Assembly (NCBI GenBank): GCA_902780565.1
Contig: CACZGD010000005.1
Location: 1 to 41,299 of the forward strand
Direction of reading: 5' to 3'
Source: Oscillospiraceae bacterium
GTDB lineage: Bacteria > Bacillota > Clostridia > Oscillospirales > Acutalibacteraceae
Length of the DNA: 41,299 nt
In this document: piece after piece, positions 8,228 to 15,655 of the stretch
Layout: each line of letters opens with the position of its first letter
Numbering within the stretch: the stretch's first letter is position 1
Made by a program: the position numbers and the translations under genes
Notes under the pieces: generated by a model
Seen by the model: only the letters and a program-made list of their open reading frames with translations
Databases searched by the model: none
What the model was told of the DNA's origin: nothing

Positions 8228-10078
8228 TTAATCCACAAGGATCACGGCGGTCATGGCGGGCACGGCGACGCGATCGTCCACGCGCCGGTCCTCGTTCACG
8301 TTCCACATGCCGTGCATATCGGGGTTCAGGATATAATCGATCGCTTCGTCGTTGCGGTTTGCAATCACGGCAAGGCGCTTTTCGCCGGGCTGGTAGCGGA
8401 GATACGCCACGCACCCGAGGGCGGCGGACAGGGGATAGAAGCCGCCGGTTTTCAGCACGGGCATACTGCCGCGGATGCGCCCGAGCCAGCGGTAAAAATC
8501 CGTCAGCTCCGTATCCTCTCGTCCCCACGGGAAGAAGGCGCGGTTCAGCGGGTCCTTGCCGCCGGTCATGCCGGCCTCGTCCCCGTAATAGATCGAGGGC
8601 AGCCCCGGCAGGAAATGGTTCATCGTGACCGCGAGCTTCAGCCGGCGTTTGGCGTCGGAGAGCTCGACAGGGGAGGGGCGCAGCAGCGCCTGCGTCCGGC
8701 GGGACTTGTGGTCGAAGTCCACGCCGGTCAGCACGGACAAAATCCTTGCGGTGTCGTGCGTGCCGAGCAGGTTCATGCAGGTGTGCATGGCTTCGGGGGG
8801 ATAGGCGTCCGTCACGTCTACGAGCTCGTGCATGCAGCGCTCGGCCTCGCCGCCCAGCGCGAAGCGGATGAGCGCCTCCTTGAAGGGATAGTTCATCACG
8901 CAGTCGAGCTGCCGCCCGTCGAAATAGCGGCGTCTGCCGCCGTGGCTGATCTTGGTCACGGCGTTTTCCCAGACCTCGCCGAGGATCAGCCGGTCCTCGC
9001 CGCCGCGTTTGACGGCAATGCGCAGCCGGTCCAGAAATCCGTCCGGCAGCTCGTCCGCCACGTCCAGCCGTACGCCGTCCGCGCCGAGCCCGAACCAGAA
9101 GTCCAGCACGCCGCCCTCGCCCGTGATGAAATCGAGATAGGCGGGGTTTTCCTCGTTGACCTCCGGCAGGCTTTTGATGCCCCACCACGCGGCGTAGTGG
9201 TCGCGGTCCCCCCGGAAGGTATACCACGGGTAATAGGGGGAGCGTTCGCTCTGATACGCCCCAAGACCCGGGTAGCGCCCGTACCGGTTGAAATAGACCG
9301 AATCGTCGCCGGTGTGGGAGTAGACCCCGTCAAAGATCACCAGCATATCGCGCCGGTGGGCCTCCTCGCACAGGGTACGGAAATCCGCCTCGTCCCCAAG
9401 CAGGGGGTCTACTTTTTTATAGTCGGCGGTGTTATAGCGGTGGTTGGAATGCGCCTCGCACACGGGGTTCAGATACAGGATCCCGACGCCGAGGCCCTTT
9501 AAGTAGTCCAGCTTTTCCGTGATCCCCTTCAGGTCGCCGCCGAAATAGTCGTTGTTGCGGTATTCCCCGGTCTCGTCCGCCTCATAAACGGGCGTCTCCA
9601 GCGTGTTTTCGTGCATCAGACGGTCGCCGGGCACGTTATGCTTCGGCTCGCCGGAGCGGCAGAAGCGGTCCGGGAAGATCTGATAGATCGTGCGCCCCTT
9701 GAAGCGGTCCGGGGTGTGGAACGCGGGATCGTAGACGTTCAGCACCCAGTCCTCCGTGCCGTAAATATCGCCGGAAAACGCGCCGCGGTGACGGTTCAGG
9801 TGCGAAACGCCCCAGCCGGTCTCATACTGAAAGCGATAGAAATACAGGCCGGGGCCGTTGAGCGTGAGATCCAGGATCCACCATTCGTCCCTGCCGTCGG
9901 TATCCTCCCAGCGCATGCCGCGGTATTCCGTATACCCGCCGTCGCGCCGTATCACAAGGGTGCACGAAAAAACCCCGAACGCGCGGGGCAGACTGACCCG
10001 CAGCCGCAGGGGCTGCCCTGCGGCGACGGGACCGGAAACGGATTTGAAAAACGGGATCGTGGAATCGTAGGCGGCCAT
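8228..10078 (-). CDS. Intracellular GH13 alpha-glucan hydrolase (neopullulanase/maltogenic amylase-like)
   Basis: The 616-residue protein has an N-terminal beta-sandwich resembling CBM34 (about 1-125), the GH13 TIM barrel and a C-terminal beta domain. The conserved GH13 regions are DGVYSHTGDD, GVRLDVADE (nucleophile Asp near 340), LILGEVWE (acid/base Glu near 368) and LLGTHDTARIL (third Asp near 440). There is no signal peptide, so it acts in the cytoplasm on maltodextrins or glycogen branches. Its ATG directly follows the phosphorylase stop (TAAATG), with AAGGGG just upstream inside that gene, so translation is probably coupled. Pairing with glycogen phosphorylase fits joint breakdown of alpha-glucans. 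Exact linkage preference (alpha-1,4 versus 1,6) cannot be read from the sequence. Confidence 0.9.
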   Translation of the reverse strand: MAAYDSTIPFFKSVSGPVAAGQPLRLRVSLPRAFGVFSCTLVIRRDGGYTEYRGMRWEDTDGRDEWWILDLTLNGPGLYFYRFQYETGWGVSHLNRHRGAFSGDIYGTEDWVLNVYDPAFHTPDRFKGRTIYQIFPDRFCRSGEPKHNVPGDRLMHENTLETPVYEADETGEYRNNDYFGGDLKGITEKLDYLKGLGVGILYLNPVCEAHSNHRYNTADYKKVDPLLGDEADFRTLCEEAHRRDMLVIFDGVYSHTGDDSVYFNRYGRYPGLGAYQSERSPYYPWYTFRGDRDHYAAWWGIKSLPEVNEENPAYLDFITGEGGVLDFWFGLGADGVRLDVADELPDGFLDRLRIAVKRGGEDRLILGEVWENAVTKISHGGRRRYFDGRQLDCVMNYPFKEALIRFALGGEAERCMHELVDVTDAYPPEAMHTCMNLLGTHDTARILSVLTGVDFDHKSRRTQALLRPSPVELSDAKRRLKLAVTMNHFLPGLPSIYYGDEAGMTGGKDPLNRAFFPWGREDTELTDFYRWLGRIRGSMPVLKTGGFYPLSAALGCVAYLRYQPGEKRLAVIANRNDEAIDYILNPDMHGMWNVNEDRRVDDRVAVPAMTAVILVD

Positions 10079-12487
10079 TTAACGGATCCCCTTCGTGTGC
10101 CAGATCTTCTCCGCGTATTCGTTGATCGCGCGGTCGGCGGCGAAGAAGCCCGCCCCCGCGATGTTCATCAGGGACATCTTTGCGAACACGTCGGGCTGCA
10201 GATACAGGTCCTCCGCCTTGGCCTGCGCCAGACGGAAGTCCGCAAAGTCCGCCAGCACCATATAGGGGTCGTGGAATTTGATGGTCTCGCTGATCTCCGG
10301 GAAGCTCTTGCCGTCCAGCTTGTTGGAGCTGAGCCAGTCGATGGCGGTCTTCAGCTCAGGGCAGTTGCGGTAATAGCGCATGGGCTCGTAGCCGCTGCGC
10401 TGCAGGGCGTTGACCTCGGGCGTGCGCATGCCGAAGATGATGATGTTTTCGGGACCCACGTTCTCGTAGATCTCGATATTCGCGCCGTCCATGGTGCCGA
10501 GCGTGACCGCGCCGTTGATCATCAGCTTCATGTTGCCGGTGCCGGAGGCCTCGGTCCCCGCAAGGGAGATCTGCTCGCTGATATCGGCGGCGGGCATCAG
10601 GCGCTCCGCCATGGTGACGTTGTAATCCTCCACGAAAACGACCTTCAGGAACTTGTTGACCGCGGGGTCGTTGTTGATCGTCTTGGCAAGCGCGTAAATG
10701 AACTCGATGATCTTTTTGGCCATAAAGTAGCCTGGAGCGGCCTTCGCGCCGAAAATATAGGTGTGCGGCACCTTTGCGGCGGAGGGGTCGTTCTTGAGCT
10801 TGAGATAGGTCGCAAGGATGCTCAGGGCGTTGAGCTCCTGCCGCTTATACTCATGCAGGCGTTTGACCTGCACGTCGAACAGGGAATTGGGGTCCAGCAC
10901 CTCGCCGGTGGTCTCCTTCACGTGCTTCGCGAAGGCTTCCTTATTGTGGCGCTTGATGGTCCGAAGCGTCTCCAGGACCTCCTTGTCGTCCGCGTACTGC
11001 TTAAGGCCCGCCAGCGCGGCGCCGTCGTAGACGAAGTCCCCGCCGATCTTCTTGGTCAGGAAGGCGGTCAGCTCGGGGTTCGCCTGGCACAGCCAGCGGC
11101 GGTGCGCGATGCCGTTCGTCACGTTCGTGAACTTATCGGGCGTCAGGCGGTAGAAGTCGTTGAACACGCTCTCCTTGATGATCTTGCTGTGCAGGGCGGA
11201 AACGCCGTTCACGGAGTGGCAGGCCGCCACGCACAGATTCGCCATCTTGATCACGCCGCCGGAAATGACCGCCGCGCGCTCGACGTAGGACGCGTCGTGC
11301 GTGGATTCCCACACCCAGTAGCGCAGGCGGTTGTCGATCTCCTTGATGAGCTGATAGATGCGGGGCAGGATGCGGCGCAGCAGGTCCTCCGGCCACTTTT
11401 CCAGCGCCTCCGCCATGACCGTGTGGTTCGTGTAGGCGAAGGTGGCGGTGACGACCTTCCACGCGTCGTCCCAGCCGTAGCCGCATTCATCCAGCAGGAT
11501 GCGCATGAGCTCCGGGATCGCAAGGGTGGGATGCGTGTCGTTGATATGGATGGCGACGCGCTCGGACAGGTTCTCGATCGTGCCGCCGTGGTGCAGATGG
11601 TTGTGAATGATATCCTGAATCGACGCCGAAACCAGGAAATACTGCTGCTTCAGACGCAGGGACTTGCCCTCGTAATGGTTGTCGGCGGGGTAAAGGACCT
11701 TGGAGATGGTCTTCGCCATCGCGTCGCGCTCCATGGCGCGCAGATACTGCCCCTCGTTGAAAAGCTTCATGTCGAGGCCGGGCGCTTCGGCGCTCCACAG
11801 GCGCAGCACGCTGATGCCCTTGCCGTCCTTGCCCGCGACGTACATATCGCTCGGCACGGCGCGGATCACGTCCGCGTCCTTCAGGTTGGCCCAGTGGTGC
11901 CCGTTATCCCAGATATCCTCCACCGTGCCCTTGAACAGGACGTTCACGGCGCTCTCCTCGCGCCGCGTGAGCCAGATGTCGCCGCCCGGCAGCCAGGAAT
12001 CCGGCAGCTCGGTCTGCCAGCCGTCCACCAGCTTCTGCTTGAAAATGCCGTACTCATACAGGATGGAATAGCCGCGCGCCGGGTAGCCGCCGGTCGCCAG
12101 CGCGTCCAGATAGCACGCCGCCAGTCTGCCGAGGCCGCCGTTGCCGAGGCCCGCGTCCGGCTCGCAGTCATAGATCTTTTCGAGCTTTACGCCGTAGTCC
12201 TTCAGGACGGCGGCGAAGGTGTTCGTCAGATTCAGATTATACAGATTGTTTTTCAGGCTTCTGCCCATCAGGAATTCCATGGACAGATAATATACGCGCT
12301 TGACGTCTCCGTTTTCCGCTTTGGTGCTGAAATCGGCGCGGTCCTTTGCCATCAGATCCTTCAGGATCATGGCGATGGCGCGGTAAAGCTGGTCGTAGGA
12401 CGCCCCCTCGGCGCTCACGCCGAAATAGTGCAGCAGCTTCGATTCCAGTTGTTCCTTTGCTTGCGCCTTGGTTAACGGATTTTTCAT
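10079..12487 (-). CDS. glgP: Glycogen/starch/maltodextrin phosphorylase
   Basis: The 802-residue GT35 phosphorylase releases glucose-1-phosphate from alpha-1,4-glucans. The pyridoxal-phosphate site EASGTGNMKLMINGA (Lys near 650) is intact, and GNGGLGRLAACYLD and the KRLHEYKRQELN region are typical of the family. The length is normal for bacterial enzymes, without the regulatory N-terminal extension of animal ones. GGAGG about nine bases upstream supports the start. It is the first gene of a two-gene operon with the GH13 enzyme and has its own promoter. Confidence 0.96.
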   Translation of the reverse strand: MKNPLTKAQAKEQLESKLLHYFGVSAEGASYDQLYRAIAMILKDLMAKDRADFSTKAENGDVKRVYYLSMEFLMGRSLKNNLYNLNLTNTFAAVLKDYGVKLEKIYDCEPDAGLGNGGLGRLAACYLDALATGGYPARGYSILYEYGIFKQKLVDGWQTELPDSWLPGGDIWLTRREESAVNVLFKGTVEDIWDNGHHWANLKDADVIRAVPSDMYVAGKDGKGISVLRLWSAEAPGLDMKLFNEGQYLRAMERDAMAKTISKVLYPADNHYEGKSLRLKQQYFLVSASIQDIIHNHLHHGGTIENLSERVAIHINDTHPTLAIPELMRILLDECGYGWDDAWKVVTATFAYTNHTVMAEALEKWPEDLLRRILPRIYQLIKEIDNRLRYWVWESTHDASYVERAAVISGGVIKMANLCVAACHSVNGVSALHSKIIKESVFNDFYRLTPDKFTNVTNGIAHRRWLCQANPELTAFLTKKIGGDFVYDGAALAGLKQYADDKEVLETLRTIKRHNKEAFAKHVKETTGEVLDPNSLFDVQVKRLHEYKRQELNALSILATYLKLKNDPSAAKVPHTYIFGAKAAPGYFMAKKIIEFIYALAKTINNDPAVNKFLKVVFVEDYNVTMAERLMPAADISEQISLAGTEASGTGNMKLMINGAVTLGTMDGANIEIYENVGPENIIIFGMRTPEVNALQRSGYEPMRYYRNCPELKTAIDWLSSNKLDGKSFPEISETIKFHDPYMVLADFADFRLAQAKAEDLYLQPDVFAKMSLMNIAGAGFFAADRAINEYAEKIWHTKGIR

Positions 12488-12542
12488 ACAAAACCTCCAA
12501 AAAAATATTCAAAAAGTCGCTCAAAAAGAGGCTTCGTTGGTT

Positions 12543-12571
12543 ATTTTACACGAAAATAAGGCAAATTACAA
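12543..12571 (-). promoter_or_regulatory. Promoter of the glgP-amylase operon
   Basis: On the minus strand, TTGTAA (12566-12571), a 17-nt spacer and TAAAAT (12543-12548) predict a leader of about 50 nt before the glgP start. Confidence 0.7.
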
Positions 12572-12624
12572 GGGGTAATGGAAAAATAGTTGAAATAATC
12601 GCTCGCCCCCTGTGTATTCGTGCG

Positions 12625-12657
12625 AAAAAACCGTCCGCGGCGGCGCGCGCGGACGGT
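12625..12657 (-). terminator. Rho-independent terminator of the fucosidase gene
   Basis: A 10-bp GC-rich stem (12630-12639 with 12648-12657) is followed on the minus strand by TTTTTTCGC, 10 bases after the fucosidase stop. Confidence 0.85.
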
Positions 12658-12667
12658 CAAAAAAGCC

Positions 12668-13948
12668 TTATGCAAGCTTCACGGTATACAGATAACGGCT
12701 CTGCATGTCGTCGGGGTTGATCGCGGGGAACACAAGGCGCGTTCTGCCGTGATCGTCCGCCGTCTGCACCGGCGCGTCGCAGCCCAGGATGCAGGCCTTG
12801 CGGTCGGGGGAATAGGGAACGGCGTCGAGCGTCAGCGCGCCGAAGGGGAACTTCGTCAGGATCGCGTACACGGCGCCGTCCTTTTGTGTATAGTATACGC
12901 CGGGCTGCCCCTTTTTATCATAGACGCGCGAACCGTAGATCGCCTCGCCGTTGACCGAAAGCCACTGTCCCATCTGCAGCAGCCGCTCTTCCATAATGAC
13001 GGGAATGGTGCCGTCCGCTGCGGGACCGACGTTCAGCAGGAAGTTGCCGCCCTTGGAAACAAGGTCGGCCAGCGTTTCCAGCAGCTCCTTCGGGCCGAGG
13101 TAATCCTCTACGCCCTCCAAGCGGTTGAGGCCGAACGAGCGCCCGATGCCCCGGCATTCCTCAAACGGGCGGTCGAGCGTCACGTCCTCGATTTTTTTGC
13201 CCGCCTCGATCCAGCCGTATTCGGTGGTAAAGTTGCCGCCCAGGCGTCCTCTGGTCTCTTTTCCCCAGCGGTCGTTCGGCACGATCACGTCCTTCACCGG
13301 GCTTTCGTTATACAGCCACTGCAGGAATTCGGTGGAGTGCCACACGGCGGAGGGATGCTCCCATTCGCCGTCGGTGAACAGGGTGTTCGGCTCGTATTTC
13401 GTGATGAGCTCCTCCAGCATCGGGTGCAGGTGCTCCAGCGCGTAGCGCTCCGGGTCCTTCAGATACAGCGGGTGCCACCACTCGTATACGGAGTGGTACA
13501 CGCCGAAGCGCACGTCGGTTTTTGCCAGCGCCTGTTTGAGCTCGGCGCAGAAGTCGCGGTGCGGACCGACCTCCACGCTGTTCCAGAACGGCGCGAAGTC
13601 GCTTTTGAACATGCAGAAGCCGTCGTGGTGCTTGGAGACAAAATTGATGTATTTCGCCCCGGCCTTTTGAAAGAGGTCCGCCCACTGGTCCGCGTCGAAC
13701 AGCTCCGCCTTGAAATCGCCGACGAAATCGGCGTATTGCCGTCCGCCGTAAACGCGGCGATGGAAGTCCGGCACGGTGCGGTCTTCGCCGCCGAGCTGCA
13801 TGCCGTACCACTCGGCGTAGTCGCCCTTTTTGGTGTAGGCGGGGACGGAATACAGGCCCCAGTGGATGAAGATCCCGAATTTCGCGTCCCCGAACCAGGC
13901 GGGCACGGGACGGGCGTTCAGGGAGGTCCAGTTGTTTTCGTAAAGCAT
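12668..13948 (-). CDS. Alpha-L-fucosidase, GH29
   Basis: The 426-residue enzyme begins near AWFGDAKFGIFIHWGLYSVP, the characteristic GH29 opening, followed by AKYINFVSKHHDGFCMF. LFTDGEWEH (Asp near 192) matches the nucleophile strand. A C-terminal beta-sandwich follows SKGGNFLLNVGPAADG. There is no signal peptide, so it probably releases fucose from imported oligosaccharides. The frame is open far upstream, antisense to galT, but AAAGGAG (13955-13961, minus) and the family N-terminus fix the start at 13948. It is monocistronic and divergent from galT. Linkage preference is not predictable here. Confidence 0.93.
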   Translation of the reverse strand: MLYENNWTSLNARPVPAWFGDAKFGIFIHWGLYSVPAYTKKGDYAEWYGMQLGGEDRTVPDFHRRVYGGRQYADFVGDFKAELFDADQWADLFQKAGAKYINFVSKHHDGFCMFKSDFAPFWNSVEVGPHRDFCAELKQALAKTDVRFGVYHSVYEWWHPLYLKDPERYALEHLHPMLEELITKYEPNTLFTDGEWEHPSAVWHSTEFLQWLYNESPVKDVIVPNDRWGKETRGRLGGNFTTEYGWIEAGKKIEDVTLDRPFEECRGIGRSFGLNRLEGVEDYLGPKELLETLADLVSKGGNFLLNVGPAADGTIPVIMEERLLQMGQWLSVNGEAIYGSRVYDKKGQPGVYYTQKDGAVYAILTKFPFGALTLDAVPYSPDRKACILGCDAPVQTADDHGRTRLVFPAINPDDMQSRYLYTVKLA

Positions 13949-13978
13949 AACGGGCTCCTTTCCGGTCTTGATGCTTCT

Positions 13979-14007
13979 ATTATAAGCGTTCCCGCGGCAA
14001 AATGCAA
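13979..14007 (-). promoter_or_regulatory. Promoter of the fucosidase gene
   Basis: On the minus strand, TTGCAT (14002-14007), a 17-nt spacer and TATAAT (13979-13984) lie about 30 bases upstream of the fucosidase start. Confidence 0.75.
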
Positions 14008-14035
14008 GACGCGCGTCCGAATTCGCGCGGGTATC

Positions 14036-14064
14036 TTGACGGCGGCGTGAAAATGCTGTATAAT
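14036..14064 (+). promoter_or_regulatory. Promoter of galT
   Basis: TTGACG (14036-14041), a 17-nt spacer and TATAAT (14059-14064) predict a start near 14071. An inverted repeat CAATT/AATTG (14068-14072, 14080-14084) straddles the predicted start and could be an operator. Confidence 0.82.
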
Positions 14065-14104
14065 CGTCAATTGTAAACGAATTGTTAATCCGGAGGTTTG
14101 CAGT

Positions 14105-15595
14105 ATGATCGATTCTTACATCAAGGGACTTGTGACTTACGCCATGAGGAGGGGGCTGATTGCGCCCGAGGACCGCGTCTGGGCGATCAACGCGATTCTG
14201 GCGCTGCTGAAAAAGGACGACTTCGATCAGCGGGCGCCCGAGGTGGGCGTGAGCCTGTCCGGTATGCTGGACGGCATTTGCGACTGGGCGGTCGCCAACG
14301 GCGTGATTGAGGACGGCGTCGCCTCCCGCGATCTGTTCGATACCGCGCTCATGGGGGCGCTGACGCCGCGTCCGGCGGAGGTGATCCGCACGTTCAACGC
14401 CCTGTACCTTGAGGACCCCAAAAAGGCGACGGACTGGTACTACGCCTTTTCGGGCGACACGAACTATATCCGCCGCGACCGCATCGCGAAGGACCTGAAA
14501 TGGCAGTATGACGGCGAATACGGCACGCTGGACATCACCATCAACCTTTCCAAGCCCGAAAAGGACCCCAAGGCGATCGCCGCCGCGAAAAACGCCCCGC
14601 AGTCCGGCTACCCCAAGTGCAACCTCTGCCGCGAAAGCGAGGGGTACGCGGGCAACCTGCGTTATCCCGCCCGGCAGAACCACCGCGTGATCCCCATCAC
14701 GATCGCCGACGCGGACTGGTTCATGCAATACAGCCCCTACGTCTATTATAACGAGCACTGCATCGTGTTCAACGGCGAGCACACGCCCATGAAGATCGAC
14801 CGCTCGGCGTTCGCCAAGCTCCTGGATTTCGTCACCCTGTTCCCGCATTATTTCGTCGGCTCCAACGCCGATCTGCCGATTGTGGGCGGGTCCATCCTGT
14901 CCCACGAGCATTTCCAGGGCGGGCACTATGAATTCCCGATGGAGCGGGCGCCCATCGAAAAGGAGCTTTCCTTCCCGGGCTTCTCCCGCGTCAAGGCCGG
15001 TCTTGTGAAGTGGCCCATGTCCACGATCCGTCTGCAGGCGGAAAACCGCGAGGACCTTGTGGAGCTGGCGGACCGCATCCTGACCGCGTGGCGCGGCTAT
15101 ACGGATGAAAACGCTTTCATCTTCGCCGAGACCGACGGCGAAAAGCACAACACCATCACGCCCATCGCCCGCAGACACGGCGCGCTGTATGAGCTGGATC
15201 TGGTGCTGCGCAACAATATCACGACCGAGGAGCATCCGCTCGGCGTCTATCATCCGCACGCCGAGCTGCACCACATCAAGAAGGAGAACATCGGCCTGAT
15301 CGAGGTCATGGGCCTCGCGGTGCTGCCCGCGCGCCTGAAGACCGAGCTTGCCGCCGTGGAAACGGCGCTGATCGACGGGACGGACCCCGCCGCCGAGCCG
15401 CTCACCGCGTCCCACGCCGCGTGGATGGCGGAGATCCGGGCAAAGCACCCCGAAATGACCTCCGAAAACGTCAAGCAGATCGTGCGGGACGAGGTCGGTC
15501 TGGTCTTTGCCACCGTGCTGGAGCACGCGGGCGTTTATAAGCGGGACGACAAGGGCAGGGAAGCCTTCCTGCGCTTCGTGGAAGCCGTCAGATAA
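14105..15595 (+). CDS. galT: UTP-hexose-1-phosphate uridylyltransferase, class II GalT
   Basis: The 496-residue protein is a class II GalT of the Firmicute type, longer than and distinct from the E. coli enzyme. It exchanges UMP between hexose-1-phosphates in the Leloir pathway (galactose-1-phosphate and UDP-glucose). Characteristic segments are YPKCNLCRESEGYAGN near 175, the catalytic-histidine region GGSILSHEHFQGGHYEFPM near 262 and HPHAELHHIKKENIGLIEVM near 380. GGAGG at 14092-14096, eight bases from the ATG, fixes the start. It is transcribed alone from its own promoter. No galK or galE is seen in the window, but the fucosidase and the GH2 glycosidase nearby would supply sugars for such a pathway. 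Confidence 0.95.
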   Translation: MIDSYIKGLVTYAMRRGLIAPEDRVWAINAILALLKKDDFDQRAPEVGVSLSGMLDGICDWAVANGVIEDGVASRDLFDTALMGALTPRPAEVIRTFNALYLEDPKKATDWYYAFSGDTNYIRRDRIAKDLKWQYDGEYGTLDITINLSKPEKDPKAIAAAKNAPQSGYPKCNLCRESEGYAGNLRYPARQNHRVIPITIADADWFMQYSPYVYYNEHCIVFNGEHTPMKIDRSAFAKLLDFVTLFPHYFVGSNADLPIVGGSILSHEHFQGGHYEFPMERAPIEKELSFPGFSRVKAGLVKWPMSTIRLQAENREDLVELADRILTAWRGYTDENAFIFAETDGEKHNTITPIARRHGALYELDLVLRNNITTEEHPLGVYHPHAELHHIKKENIGLIEVMGLAVLPARLKTELAAVETALIDGTDPAAEPLTASHAAWMAEIRAKHPEMTSENVKQIVRDEVGLVFATVLEHAGVYKRDDKGREAFLRFVEAVR

Positions 15596-15604
15596 CCGCG
15601 TCCG

Positions 15605-15655
15605 AACAGAAAAATTGCCGCCCGAGGGGAGTTCCCTTCGGGCGGTTGGTTTATC
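15605..15655. terminator. Bidirectional terminator between galT and the mannosidase gene
   Basis: A 12-bp stem (15618-15629 with 15634-15645, one G-U pair, loop AGTT) is followed on the minus strand by CAATTTTTCTG and on plus by TTGGTTTATC. It serves convergent genes and is stronger for the minus strand. Confidence 0.82.

Noticed and set aside
9611..12475. A 954-codon open frame on the plus strand
   Set aside because: It is antisense to glgP and part of the GH13 gene, has low-complexity His/Arg/Gly/Val composition and no family features. Long antisense frames arise from the GC-rich codon bias.
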